From assembly GCF_010993775.1 (NCBI RefSeq), contig NZ_WOTO01000006.1, positions 143,273-207,272 on the forward strand: a stretch of 64,000 nucleotides of DNA, written 5' to 3'. The notes beneath the pieces are model-generated. The model made no database searches, had not been told where the DNA came from, and was given only the letters and a program-made list of their open reading frames with translations. Positions 11,101-21,443 of this stretch are shown piece by piece (positions within the stretch are counted from its first letter, which is position 1; every line of letters begins with the position of its first letter). This stretch comes from Fodinicola feengrottensis. Lineage in GTDB: Bacteria; Actinomycetota; Actinomycetes; Mycobacteriales; HKI-0501. The position numbers and the translations under genes are program-made.

Positions 11101-14100
11101 CGCCCGGGGTGATCCGCTGGTACGTGATGCGGCCGCCACCGGGCAGCACCAGCTGGCTGGTGGTCGCGCCGTTCGGGGCGTAAAGGAACATGTCATAGAG
11201 GCTGCTGTCGCCGACCCCGAAAGACCGGATGCCCACGTCGCTCTGCTGGTAGTTTCTGGTCACCGCCAACGAAAGAACGTCCGGCACGGTCAGGTCGGTC
11301 TGGGTGTCGGCCAGCAGCCCCGTGCCCAGGTCCACCGGGTCACCGCCGGCGGTGCCGCCACCGGGCACCGGCGCGGACCCGGGTGGTGGCGCCGTGCCCG
11401 TCGAGCAGGTGGCGCAGGACGGCAGTCTTTCCGGAGTCTGCCGGCCTTTGGTGTTCACCGGTGGCACCGGAACCGGCCGCCGCCCGTGCTTGAGCGGCTT
11501 GACCTGGCCGCCGACGGGCCGGTGAGCCGTTGGCTTCAGCAGCGTCGGCGGGCCCTTCCGAGACGCTCCCGCGGCCTTCGGGTTTGCCGTAACCATCGCG
11601 TTGTTGAGGGTCGAGTTGCCCAGAGTCGCGGTGACTGAGCCGGGGAAACCGAACGGGTCGAGGTTGAGTTGGTACGTGCCGCTGACCGGAAGTGTGCCGA
11701 TGGCGACGGGATTGTCGTCGTTGTTGCTCCACATCAGATCCGTGCCGTTGGGCTCGACCATCTCCACGTACGGCCGGTATTTCGTCGTCATGTGGGCGAA
11801 AGACAGCATCAGGTTCTGGCCCGCGGTGCCCTGGAATGTCAGGTACGCCTGCTGCCCGATCCTCGGCAGACTGACGGTTTTCGCTGTGTTCAGGCTAATA
11901 CTGCCCGCGTTGATCTGGTCGGACAGGGTGAAGGTGGCCGACCCGTAGTCGCCGTTGGGTGGTGCCATGATCAGCCGGTAGGTGCCCGACTTGGTGGTCG
12001 TGGCGGTGACGAAACTGTCGTCCTGGCTGACGGCATTGGTCAGGACCGTGTCATCCGGCGCGATAATCCGCACGTTGGCGATGTCGAGGTCGCTGTCCTG
12101 CATGCCGACCGAGATCCGCTCGGACGCGCTGGCCGAGAACGGAATCTCGACCGCTCCGCCGAGCACACCGATGGCCACTGTCGACGCGGCCCCGCCGATG
12201 GTCGCGGCCGGCGCGGCGCGGCGCGCGCGCGCGATCCGGATGTTCGCTGATCCCGTTTCACCGTAGGGATAAACGATGACCTGGTAGGTGCCGGTCGAGG
12301 GCAACGGGTCGAGGTCCACCTCGGTCCAGGTTCCGACATCTCGGAGCACCGAACCGTCCGGCTTCAGGATTTCCACGCCCACGTCGTCATAGAACGTGAA
12401 CGAGCCGAAGACCAGGCTCATTTTCTGGCCTGAGGTGCCGGCGAACGTGTAGCGGGTTGTCTGACCGGCGCGGCTGGCGGAGAGCGTCGTTTCGACACCG
12501 GTGGCCAGCGTCCCACCGGCCGTCTCCGCGGACAGTGTGACCGCGATCGAGCCGGTACTTTTCCCGTCATGCGGGGTTATCTGCACTTTGTATTGGCCGG
12601 TACGCGCCGGCGTGAACCAGAACTCGCTGGTCGAGGTGATCCCGGTCTCGGTAAGTTCCTCGTCGCCGTTGGAGTCGATGATCTGCGCGTCCAGTGTGGT
12701 GGTGCTGGGAAAAGTCGAGCTGGTGAAGCCAACGGACAGCGGGTTGCCTTTGGTGGTCGCGAACTTGAGCTGCGCGCTGTCGCCCTTGCTGGCGACCTTG
12801 GCCACCACGGTCGGGCCGGTCGTGCTGATGGTGGTCGCCGCGGACCGCGTACTCACCTTGAGGGCGAACTGGCCGGTGGTCGAGTAGGTGCTGACGTCGA
12901 AGGTGTAGGTGCCGCCGACCGGCAGCGGTGGCAGGTCCGCGTGGCCGCTGATGTCGTTCTGCCAGAGGACCGTTCCGTCCTGCTCGGTGATGGTCAGATA
13001 CGGCTGGTACGGCGTGGTGTTGTTGGTGAGGTCGACGCCGATTTCCTGGTTCGCGGTCGCCGCGTACGTCAGCCGGGCGTGCTGCCCTGGCGTCCCCATC
13101 GTGACGGTTTTTCGCGCTGCCCAACGAAAGCGCGCCGGCCGCCTGCGGTGTCGACGCGTACATGGTGAAGGTGCCGGTGCTCGCGTCGGTGGACGTGATC
13201 TCCGCGGTGTATGCCGGTTTCGGTCGCGTACAGGTCAAAGTGGCCCTCGCCGTCCAGATAGGCGAGTCCGTCGGTGCTGCCGCTGTTGTCCCAGGTCAGT
13301 GCCACCCCGTTGGGTTCTCGGAGGCTGAGGGTGCCGGTCTTGTTCGCGGCGAAACCGGTGAAACCGAGGCCGATCGACTGGCCTTTGGTGGCTGGGAAGG
13401 ACACTTCGGCCTGCTGGCCCGGCCGGCTGAAGGTCACCGCCGTGCCGGCGCCGTTCACCGCGACCGTTTTGAGGATATGGCTGGACAAGGTCAGCGTCGC
13501 TGAGCCGACGCTGGCGACAGCCGGCCAGACCAGGACCTGGTAAACACCGGTGGTCGGCAACGGCGGCAGGTCGTACGAGCCGTAGAGACCGTCGCCCCAT
13601 CTGCCACGGTTGTACTCACCGCGGGCGAAAGTCGCGCCGTAGGGGTCGTAGACGGCCAGGTAGACATTGGCCGGATTGGCCACCCCCGTGAGGCCGAGGC
13701 TGAGCCGCTGGCCCCTCGTGCCGCTGAATCGCAGCAACGTGTACTTGTATTGTTGGGTAAGGGAAACCGTCGTCGCGGTGCCGTCGATCGCGAGCACTCC
13801 GGACGCGGCGAGGTCCGAGAGATTCTCGATAGTGGGCACCACCACGAAAGTCGCGTCCGAGCTGGCCGTACGCCTACCGCTGGCCACTGTCACCGGACCG
13901 GAGCCGGCCGCCTCCGGCACGGTCGCGGTCAGCGAGGTCGCGGTCGCCGCGGTGACCGGCGCGCGGGCGTGGCCGAAGGTCACCGCGGTCGAGGAATCAA
14001 AGCCGGTGCCGGAAATAGTCACTGTCGTGCCGGTCGTACCGGACTGCGGCGACACTCCGGTCACCGACAGCGGGCCGGCTGGCGCGGTCACCGTGAAGGA

Positions 14101-14571
14101 CTGGCGGCTGGTCGCCGTACCACCGCCGCTGTCGACGGTGATGGCACCTGAGGCCGCGCCATCGGGAACAGTGACGGTGAGCGCGGTGGGTGTCGCGCTG
14201 GCGACGGTTGCCTGCGTTCCAGCGAATGTCACCGTGTCGGAGGTCGCGAGTCCGGTGCCAGTGATCGTCACGGTCGCACCGGTGGGCGCTTTTACCGGGA
14301 CCACGCTCAAAATCGACAACGCGCTCGCATCGGACCGGCGGATCGCGGTGACGTTGCCGCTCGCGTCATAGTCGTACGCACCGGCGCCCTGCGAGTCCTG
14401 GCTGACCCCGGCCAGTCGGCCGGCGGCGTCATACGCGTAACTGACCGGGCTCGCGGCCTGATCGGCCGGGACCTTGCGCGGCACCGCGGCGGCCGCGCCG
14501 CTGGTCGCCAGCTGTCCCGCGACCAACGCCACTGCCACGGTGATGACCCAACTGACCGGAGGTCGTCGCAT
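8113..14571 (-). CDS. Giant secreted IPT / beta-sandwich-repeat / RHS protein with unrecognised C-terminal tip (frameshifted)
   Basis: Roughly 2,150 residues. In order: signal peptide (1-30); a short YD-like segment (YAYDAAGRLAG, 41-76); two IPT/TIG domains (~78-245, e.g. VTITGTGLATSDTVTF); about seven tandem ~100-residue beta-sandwich repeats resembling pre-peptidase C-terminal domains (~250-985); a Pro-rich linker with CATC; a DUF6531-like entry (GGDPVDLGTGLL, ~1077); a long RHS/YD barrel; the RHS terminal signature RYYSTSTQRFLSPDPIGF and LVDPTG (~1970-2005); and a final ~145-residue tip. The tip is Gly/Ala-rich and partly hydrophobic with no nuclease motif I know. Start ATG 14569-14571 after AAGGAG. 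Breaks near 13220, 13105, 10245, 9215 and 8725 look like errors. RHS proteins typically encapsulate and deliver C-terminal toxins; here the Sec signal points to a secreted or wall-bound form. Confidence 0.88.
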
Positions 14572-14594
14572 GGGTGCTCCTTCGCTCACGGGTT

Positions 14595-15227
14595 TCAGCT
14601 GCAGGTTTCGCGTACGAACGTGAGTTTTGCCTCGTCCACATAGCCGTGGACCCGAGTCCGCCGGACGGTGCCGAGATAGCGATGCGGATAGCGGTCGTGG
14701 GCGAGGTGGGCGAGGCTGGTGACGTCGAAGGTGTCGCCGGCCACGACGGCGCCGATCGTCGCGCCGGTGCCGCTCAGAACCGCGCCGGCGGCGTCGATCC
14801 GGTATTCGCGTACGGGCGAGCAGGCCGCCGAGGAGCGGACGAACACGGCCGCGGTGACCCCAACCGCGACCAGCACCAGGATGCCCGCGATCACCAGCGC
14901 CCACCGGCGTCGGTGGGGAACGTTTGGTTCTTCGGCGGGCGTACGCGTCGGTTCCTCCATCGAGGCGCGCGCGGCGACCCAGCGGCGTTTCCACTCGACC
15001 GAGTCGCCGCCGCCGCAGACGGCGGCCACCGCGAGGGTCGTCTCCAGGCTCGGCAGCCGGCGGCCGGTCAGCCCGTCGTGCAGGGTGCTGCGTGGCACGC
15101 CGGTCTTGCGGGCGAGTTCGACATAGCTCGGCGAGCCGGCGGCGCGCCGCAACTCCCGTAGGTCCGCGGCCAGCTGAGCGCAGATGGCGTCCGCCCCATC
15201 GGCCTGTTTGTCGTCAGTTGACTTCAT
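14595..15227 (-). CDS. Membrane-anchored helix-turn-helix regulator with extracellular SH3-like domain
   Basis: About 210 residues, uninterrupted. Residues ~15-90 form an XRE-like DNA-binding domain (LAADLRELRRAAGSPSYVEL then RKTGVPRSTLHDGLTGRRLP). A basic stretch (HRRRWALVIAGILVLVAV) marks one transmembrane helix near residues 107-130, and the C-terminal ~75 residues lie outside with two Cys (SAACSP and RETCS) and an SH3-like pattern ending VHGYVDEAKLTFV. This topology suggests a one-protein sensor that reads an outer signal and binds DNA inside. The ATG at 15225-15227 is chosen. It lies 23 bases before the RHS gene and diverges from two secreted proteins with similar modules, so it probably controls both directions. 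Function is inferred. Confidence 0.75.
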   Translation of the reverse strand: MKSTDDKQADGADAICAQLAADLRELRRAAGSPSYVELARKTGVPRSTLHDGLTGRRLPSLETTLAVAAVCGGGDSVEWKRRWVAARASMEEPTRTPAEEPNVPHRRRWALVIAGILVLVAVGVTAAVFVRSSAACSPVREYRIDAAGAVLSGTGATIGAVVAGDTFDVTSLAHLAHDRYPHRYLGTVRRTRVHGYVDEAKLTFVRETCS

Positions 15228-15390
15228 CGGTCCGCCTCTTGCTCGCGAATCCCATATCCGGTTATGTCCGGCCCCCACCGAGTCCGTCCGGGACTCTAGC
15301 CGGACAACCGCCGGCTGGGAGAACTTTCCGACATCCACCGGAAGAACAGCGTTTCAGAACCCGACACACAGTCACAGAGAGGGAGGAATG
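15228..15390. promoter_or_regulatory. Divergent promoter region between the regulator/RHS operon and secreted SH3-like genes
   Basis: The 163-base gap carries several TCCGG elements (for example TCCGGTTATGTCCGG near 15257-15271, and GTCCGTCCGGGACTC near 15283), a possible recognition site for the neighbouring HTH protein. The right end has the GGGAGG ribosome binding site for the plus-strand gene. Promoter hexamers cannot be assigned with confidence. Confidence 0.45.
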
Positions 15391-16054
15391 ATGGCTCGTA
15401 CCCGTCGCAACCTGGTGTTTGTCCTGGCCACCGCGGCCGCGGCCGGGTTGGTCGTCCAAGCGCCGGCCACCGCCGGTCACGTCCACGTGATCCAGACCGC
15501 CAACTCGCCGAGCACCGGTCAGCCGGTGCTCGGCGGCGGCAGCTGGATCGTCAACAAGCCCAGTGGCTACTACGTTGGCCGGGCGATGGCCGGCTCGGTC
15601 TTCGACGACGAGGTCACGTCATCGGGCAACTGGCATTTCGGCCGCGCGTCCACGACCGTCGACATGTGCGGCTGGGTGATGCCCGGGTCGCTCGGCGGCA
15701 GCCTCGGGGACACCGCGGACACCTGCTCGACGACCACCCAGAACGCCATCTCGCATCGCCGTACGGTCGGCAAGGACTACAACCAGCCGGCGCACGCCAC
15801 CGGCGACGGCACCGCGGCAGCGGCCAACACCGGTTGCGTGGTCCAGTTCACTACTACTTCGTCGGCACCGACTACAGCTCGAACGGCGGCCACTGGGCGA
15901 ACCCGGCCGGCAACGCCGCGAGCACTGTCTTCTACCGGTTCACCACCAACGACGGCGCCGCGGTGGTCGTCCGCGACCCGAACCTGGGCTGGGGATTCCT
16001 GCCGATCGGCTGCGTCCAGCGCCGCCGACCGCCCTCTACAACGACAACGACTGA
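15391..16054 (+). CDS. Secreted protein of unknown function, probable SH3-like fold (frameshifted)
   Basis: A signal peptide (residues 1-29, ending APATAG) precedes a ~190-residue exported domain with GNWHFGRASTTVDMCGWVMP and, near the C-terminus, RFTTNDGAAVVVRDPNLGWG followed by a Cys. The closing pattern resembles bacterial SH3-like modules in which a Trp-Gly turn precedes a final strand. Start: two ATGs follow GGGAGG (15388 and 15391); the second has better spacing. The frame breaks near 15850 and again near 16022; the final frame ends ALYNDND at 16054. Only nine bases separate it from the next gene, so the two are co-transcribed. No catalytic residues were recognised; binding to wall or surface ligands is plausible. 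Confidence 0.7.
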
Positions 16055-16063
16055 GGAGGAGCC

Positions 16064-16630
16064 ATGCGCTTTTTTCGAGTAGCCGTAATGTTTTTCGCCA
16101 CCGCCGGCCTGCTACTGACCGGCAGTGTCGCGGCGAACGCCGACCAACACGGTTTTGACGCGGTCATCTGCCACGCGGACACCGCTTACATCTACCAGTA
16201 CGAGGACACCGGCTCGGCCCGGCTCGACGCGCTGCCACGGGGCGCGCATTTCCAGGTGTACCACCAAGACGGCGGTTGGGACTTCGGAGTTCGCAACTAC
16301 AACGGCGTTTCCGGGTACGTACTGTCCGACAAGCTTTGCAGTGCGGCGAAACAGGCGATCGTGGCGGCCCCAGCGGTCTCGGGTGACCGGCGCTGCGTCG
16401 ACGTACCCAACGGCTACATCCGCAACTATCCGGCGGGGCAGGCATGGACGCAGCTGGACCTCGGCCAGACCTTCAGCGTGTACGAGTACCGAGACAGCGG
16501 TTGGGCGCGCGGCTACGCCTGGGGCCACGTGATGACCGACCAGAGCCCGTTCCCGGCCCCGTACAACGACGTCTGGATTCAGACCTCGAACCTCGGCAAA
16601 CACGTGAACGACGGCTCCACCTGCAGTTAG
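16064..16630 (+). CDS. Secreted protein with two SH3-like repeats
   Basis: 188 residues with a signal peptide (MRFFRVAVMFFATAGLLLTG, cleavage probably after ANA). The mature part holds two related ~75-residue units. Each has Cys, an IYQYEDTG / IRNYPAGQ strand, a QVYHQDGGWDFG / SVYEYRDSGWARG strand and a closing V-L or V-M strand, which is the layout of tandem bacterial SH3 domains. The ATG at 16064 follows a strong GAGGAGGA, and the frame is intact. Such domains often bind peptidoglycan. The extracellular half of the divergent regulator has a comparable pattern, suggesting a shared ligand or mutual recognition. The stop overlaps the convergent glgX stop. Confidence 0.78.
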   Translation: MRFFRVAVMFFATAGLLLTGSVAANADQHGFDAVICHADTAYIYQYEDTGSARLDALPRGAHFQVYHQDGGWDFGVRNYNGVSGYVLSDKLCSAAKQAIVAAPAVSGDRRCVDVPNGYIRNYPAGQAWTQLDLGQTFSVYEYRDSGWARGYAWGHVMTDQSPFPAPYNDVWIQTSNLGKHVNDGSTCS

Positions 16631-18608
16631 CGCGTCGGTGGGGCAACCGCCCGCAGGAGTACGGCGGAGCGGGCCGGCAGAAGGACCGCGTCGGTGACTT
16701 CGGGGTCGTGGGGTGGTGGTGAGCAGCAGCTCGTACGAATTTCCGTACGGACCGGTGGGAAGATGGGCCAACACGTCCTCGTCGCCGCCGTGCAGCCAGA
16801 ACAGATAGCCGGTCGTGGTGTCGTCGGTGTCGTCCCGTACGTACATGCCGACGGTCCGGTTTTCCGGTCGGTGCCAGTCATCGGAGGTCATCCGCTGGCC
16901 GTCCGGACGGAACCAGCAGGCGTCCGGAAGGTCGCCCTCGCCAGTGTAGAACGCGGTCGGCCGGAAGGCCGCGATGCTCCGGCGAACGCCGATCACGGCT
17001 CGTACGAAGGTGAGCAGGTCGTCGTCGGCGTTCGCCCAGTCGATCCAGCTGATCTCGTTGTCCTGGCAATAGGCGTTGTTGTTTCCTTGCTGAGTACGCC
17101 CAAGTTCGTCGCCGTGCGACAACATCGGGACGCCGACGGACAAGATCGTGGTCGCCAGTAGATTTCGTACGCTCCGGCGCCGAACTGCGAGGATCGACGG
17201 ATCATCAGTGGACCTTCGACGCCGAAGTTCGCCGACCGATTGTCGTTGCTGCCGTCGTTGTTGTTCTCGCCGTTGGCCTCGTTGTGCTTGGCCGAATAGG
17301 AAACCAGATCGGCGAGGGCGAAGCCGTCGTGCGCGGTGACGAAGTTGACCGAGGTGTAAGGCGTGCGGTGGCGGTAAAGATCGGTGGAGCCGCAGAGTCG
17401 GGTGCCGAGTTCACCGACACCGCTGTTTCCCAGCCAGAACTCCCGGAAAACTGTTGCGATAGCGGTCGTTCCACTCCGCCCAGCCGGCCGAGAAACCGGT
17501 CACCCGATAGCCGTCCGGGCCCAGGTCCCACGGCTCGGCGATGAGTTTTGTCTTGCTGAGCACCGGATCGCTGCCGATCGCGCGCAACAATGGTGACTCC
17601 GGATCGAAAGCGTCGCCGTCGACCCGGCCGAGCACGGTGGCCAGGTCGAAACGGAAACCGTCGACGCCCATCACGGTGACCCAGTGTCGCAGCGAGTCCA
17701 GCACCAGATCCTGCACGACGTGCTGGCGTACGTCCAAAGTGTTGCCGCAACCGGTGACATCCCAGTATTGCCGGCGATCGTGGGAATTGAGCCGGTAATA
17801 GGCGGGATTGTCGAGCCCGCGCCAACTCAGCGTCGGACCGTCCGGGGTGCCTTCGGCGGTGTGGTTGTAGACCACGTCGAGAATGACCTCAAGGCCAGCG
17901 TTGTGCAGTGCGCCAACCATCTGGCGAAACTCGGTGACCGGGTCGTCGGTGGCCGCGAATCGGGGATCTGGCGCGAAAAAAAAAACCAACAGTGTTGTAA
18001 CCCCAGTAGTTCGTCAGCCCGCGACTGGCCACCGACGGCTCGGTCATCCGGGCGTGCACTGGGAGCAGCTCCACAGTGGACACTCCGAGCCGGGTGAGGT
18101 GCGCGATCGCGGCGGGGTGGGCAAGACCCGCGTACGTGCCGCGCAGTCGCTTGGGCACATCCGGGTGTCGGCGAGTGAAACCGCCGACGTGCATCTCGTA
18201 GATGATCGTGTCCGACCAGCTCACCCGGGCGTGCCCTGGGTCGGCCAGCGGGGCTGGTTCGGGCACCAGCAACGAAATCAGCGGGTCGACGGCGATCGCC
18301 CGGGCGTACGGATCGATCAGCAGGTGACCCGGGTCGCAGAACAGGCCACGGCTCGGGTCGTACGGACCGGTGACGCGAAAGCCGTAACGAGTGCCAGGAC
18401 GTACGCCGGAGACCTCGGCGTGCCAGCGATCTCCGGAGCGCTGCAACGGCAGTCGCTGCTCGCCGGTGTGCCGGTCGAAGACACACAGGTCAACCGCGTC
18501 TGCCGCCGAACTGTGCACCGAGACGGTCGCACGGCGTTTGCGCCGGCCAGGCTGTAGGCGCGCGCCCAGAATGCCCGGATCGCCGGGCCCGGTGATCCGG
18601 ACCGCCAT
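16627..18608 (-). CDS. glgX: Glycogen debranching enzyme GlgX, GH13 family (frameshifted)
   Basis: Cytoplasmic isoamylase-type debranching enzyme that removes limit-dextrin branches during glycogen breakdown. An N-terminal CBM48-like region (residues 1-110) precedes the GH13 barrel. Conserved regions are intact: [10 protein letters not shown] (~243), GFRFDLA with the nucleophile Asp (~320), LIAEPWD with the acid Glu (~358) and TAHDGF (~424). [18 protein letters not shown] is typical of GlgX. The frame breaks at an A10 run (17976-17985), near 17450, 17150 and 16715; each half resumes in another frame. The ATG at 18606-18608 gives a normal N-terminus. It is not next to other glycogen genes, though an Rv3032-like glucan glycosyltransferase lies 8 kb away. 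Confidence 0.92.
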
Positions 18609-18819
18609 CCGCTAGAACCCGGCCCGGCGGCTGCTCGACTGCTCCCGGACAAGATCCACACCCCGCACTCTAATGCCTACCCCCGACACTCCCAGCGACT
18701 TCGCCCAAGAGATAACTCTGGGTCGCCGGCACTTCCCGCTGCGCAGCCGCGGAACCGCCGAGCGCGGACGCGCCCAGCGGTTCTGCGTTAGCTCGGGAAC
18801 GGTCTGTTTCCGCTGTCGT

Positions 18820-19140
18820 TCAGCGGGTGCCGACGTATCCGTGGTCGAGGATGGACGTGCCTGAACAGTAGGCTTCCGACCAGGTGTTCAGACCAACCCA
18901 GTCGCCGACTTGCACGCTGCCGTCTGAGCAGTAAGCAACGGCCGCGTACTGCGTATAACCCGGCGGCAGCGAGCTGCATTTGACCGCATACGCGGTGCCA
19001 TGCGCGTCGTTGTAGTCCGAGCAAGCCAGATCAGCGGGCCGTACCACAGAGGATGTCGATGCCTGAGCTGGCGACGCCATCGCCGTCGCCAGCGCGACCG
19101 CGCTTCCCGCGAGGAGGCAGGCGGCAAGGATTTTGCGCAT
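18820..19140 (-). CDS. Small secreted cysteine-containing protein
   Basis: 106 residues: a clean signal peptide (MRKILAACLLAGSAVALATA, cleavage likely after AQA) and a ~78-residue mature part with four Cys (LACSDY, AVKCSS, VAYCSDG, EAYCSG), probably forming two disulfides. The ATG at 19138-19140 follows a GGTAGC sequence, a weak ribosome binding site. I do not recognise the family. The composition (Tyr, Gly, Ser, Thr rich; few charges) fits a small exported or wall-associated protein. It stands alone: the 211 bases to glgX and 178 bases to the ABC permease hold no other gene. Confidence 0.7.
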   Translation of the reverse strand: MRKILAACLLAGSAVALATAMASPAQASTSSVVRPADLACSDYNDAHGTAYAVKCSSLPPGYTQYAAVAYCSDGSVQVGDWVGLNTWSEAYCSGTSILDHGYVGTR

Positions 19141-19170
19141 AGGTAGCTACCTTTCCAAGGTCGGACCTAC

Positions 19171-19187
19171 GCCCGAACTTTTCGGGC
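19171..19187 (-). other. Short hairpin upstream of the small secreted protein
   Basis: Stem GCCCGAA / TTCGGGC (7 bp, 19171-19177 and 19181-19187) with a 3-base loop. It lies after the end of the upstream ABC permease gene and before the small secreted gene, so it may terminate the exporter transcript. No U-tract is present. Confidence 0.35.
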
Positions 19188-19318
19188 ACGCCGGGTCATC
19201 TTTCGTGGTCCATAGCGGGGCGCACCAGATGCAATTGCCATAAATAGTGCATGACAATCATCATTTGGTTCGACGGTAAGGAGCTCGCCCGACTGAAACG
19301 GTGCGCGGGGGGGGGTAG

Positions 19319-20074
19319 TTACGTGACGTCGCGGCGGGCGAACAGAGCGGCAGAAACGATGAGCAGGGCCAGCGCGATGGCGCCGAGGTAGATGCCGCCC
19401 TGCCAGACCGTGAGCGGGGACGTCGAGCCGGCGATCGAGGTGCCGTTGTTCAGCCAGGCGGTCACGTTGTTGGAGACCAGCCACCGCTCGGCATGCGGGT
19501 CGACCAGCCGTACGCCGATCTCGCCGACCACGGCGTAGCCGAGGCCGACACCGAGGGCGGCCGACGACAGCCGGGTCGCGTACGCGATGGCGAAGCCGAC
19601 CGCGCCGCCGACCAGCGCCAACGCGATGCCGCGCCCGGTGCTCATCAGCAGCTCATGCTGCAGGACCGCGGGCATCGGCCCGATCTGCCCGAACCGGCGG
19701 GCGGCCAGGTAGTTGATGGCCAGCGCCAGCCCGAAGACCAGCAGCCCGATCGCGATGCTGCCCAGCCAGAGCCCGAGCAGTTTGCTGCCGAAAACCCGCA
19801 GCCGGCGTGGTTCCCAGGTGAGCAGCGAGGCCATCGAGCCCTGTGTCCACTCGGCGCCGATGAAGCTCGCGCCGATCACCAACGCGACCATCGCGAACAG
19901 CGCGGCGCAGATCCGGATCAGGATCGGTGCGGAGGCGCTGAAGAAGTAGTGGCCGCGGGCGTTGTACGCGTTGGCGCCCACCAACAGCCCTACCAGCACC
20001 AACACCACCACGACCGACGCCCACGTGAGCCGGCGGGCGAACAGCCGGCGAATCTCTACCCGTACGAGTCGCAT
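19319..20074 (-). CDS. ABC-2 type transporter permease
   Basis: 251-residue integral membrane protein with about six hydrophobic segments, starting MRLVRVEIRRLFARRLTWAS, a cytoplasmic basic N-terminus typical of ABC-2 exporter permeases. The segment ASFIGAEWTQGSMASLLTWE is the usual coupling region. The frame is intact, and ATG 20072-20074 directly follows the stop of the partner ATPase. The substrate is unknown: drug, lipid or peptide export are all possible. A run of nine Gs lies just after the stop. Confidence 0.87.
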   Translation of the reverse strand: MRLVRVEIRRLFARRLTWASVVVVLVLVGLLVGANAYNARGHYFFSASAPILIRICAALFAMVALVIGASFIGAEWTQGSMASLLTWEPRRLRVFGSKLLGLWLGSIAIGLLVFGLALAINYLAARRFGQIGPMPAVLQHELLMSTGRGIALALVGGAVGFAIAYATRLSSAALGVGLGYAVVGEIGVRLVDPHAERWLVSNNVTAWLNNGTSIAGSTSPLTVWQGGIYLGAIALALLIVSAALFARRDVT

Positions 20075-21264
20075 CTACGCCTCACCCCGGAACGGCGGCG
20101 GTGCGCCGATCGTCTGGTCCAACAGATCGTTCGCCTCATCGCGCAAATCCATCCCGGGGACATCCCCGGCCATCACCGGCTGGGGTTCGTCCGGCGCCGC
20201 GTGCCGGCCAGGCAGCGCCGGAGTGGGGGCATGCTGGGGGGCATAGCTGGGCAGACCCTCGTTGCCCCTGGCCAGCTCGCCCTCGGCCTCGGTGGCACCC
20301 GGCGCGGTGCCGGTGAGCTCCAAAAAAACACGTCCTCTAAATCCGGCTCCAGTGGGGTCAGCTCGGACACGTACAACCGGCGCCTCGCCAGCAGTTGGGT
20401 GATCCGCGCCGGATCGTCGACATCGGTGACGATCAGGTGGTCCGGCCGAGTGGTGACCGTCATCCCGGCGTCCCGGAGCAGCCCCGCCGCGGTCTGCGGC
20501 TCATCGACCCGTACCAGCACCTCGCCGCGCGCCGCGGTCGCCAGCACGTCACTGACCGGCCCGGTGACCACGTGCCGGCCGTGCGCGACGATGGAGACGC
20601 TGTCGCAGACCTGCTGGACCTCCAGCAGCTGCTGGTGGGAGGACAGCAGCACGGTCACGCCGCCGTCGCCCAGCGCCCGCATCAGATCCCGGATCTCCCG
20701 GATCCCGGCCGGGTCCAGCCCGTTGTTCGGCTCGTCCAGGATCAGCAGCAACGGCTCCTTCAGCAGCGTCGCGCCGATCGCGAGGCGCTGGCGCATGCCG
20801 AGCGAGAAGCCCTTCACCTTGTCGCCGGCCCGATCCCGCAGACCGACCAGCTCCAGCACCTCGTCCACCCGGGTGCTGCGCACCTTGGCGAGGGTGGCCA
20901 GCATCCGCAGGTTCCGCCGGGCCGAGAAGTTGCCGAAGAACTGCGCGCCCTCCACGACCGTGCCGATGTTCTGGATCACCGATCGCAGGTCGCGGGGCAC
21001 CTCGTGGCCGAAGATGTTCATCTCACCGGCGTCCGGCCGGATCAGCCCGAGCAGGGACCGGATCGTCGTCGTCTTGCCGGCACCGTTGGGCCCGAGGAAC
21101 CCGTGTACGGTCCCGGCCTCCACCAACATGTTCATGTCGTGCAGCGCCACCCGGCGGCCGCCGCGCAACCCGCGGAACTCCTTGTGCAGCCCGCGCTGAC
21201 CTCGATCGCGGGCACCCCCGGAAGCCACTCCGGGCAGCCCGGCCATCAAAGACCCCGAAGCCAT
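20075..21264 (-). CDS. ABC transporter ATP-binding protein with C-terminal extension (frameshifted)
   Basis: ATPase partner of the adjacent ABC-2 permease. Walker A GPNGAGKTTT, signature VKGFSLGMRQRLAIG, Walker B LLLILDEPNNGLDP and the H-loop LSSHQ are all present, as in DrrA/BcrA-type exporters. After the usual DLEDVF end there is an unusual ~80-residue hydrophilic Pro/Ala/Glu-rich tail (PQHAPTPALPGRHAAPDEPQ). The frame breaks near 21200 (before RGLHKEF) and at an A7 run near 20323, so the exact N-terminus is uncertain; GTG near 21218 (VPAIEV) is an alternative start. The stop TAG abuts the permease ATG. Confidence 0.87.
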
Positions 21265-21443
21265 GACGCTTCCCCCTCCTGCACCCACGACAGAACCACC
21301 CCCTGTCGCGGAGACACCACACCCGGTGTCGGGACCACCATAGTCGGCCTGGGAGAAAACCGTCCAAGTGGTGTTAAAGAGGTTGTCCTCTGGGGCGCAA
21401 GTCGCGTCTGGGTCCCGGACCCCAGGGCGGTCCGGCAACACTG

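Noticed and set aside
19304..19318. G9 run just after the ABC permease stop, as a possible quadruplex or phase-variable tract
   Set aside because: It lies outside coding sequence, is a single tract without the other G runs needed for a quadruplex, and homopolymer length is unreliable here.
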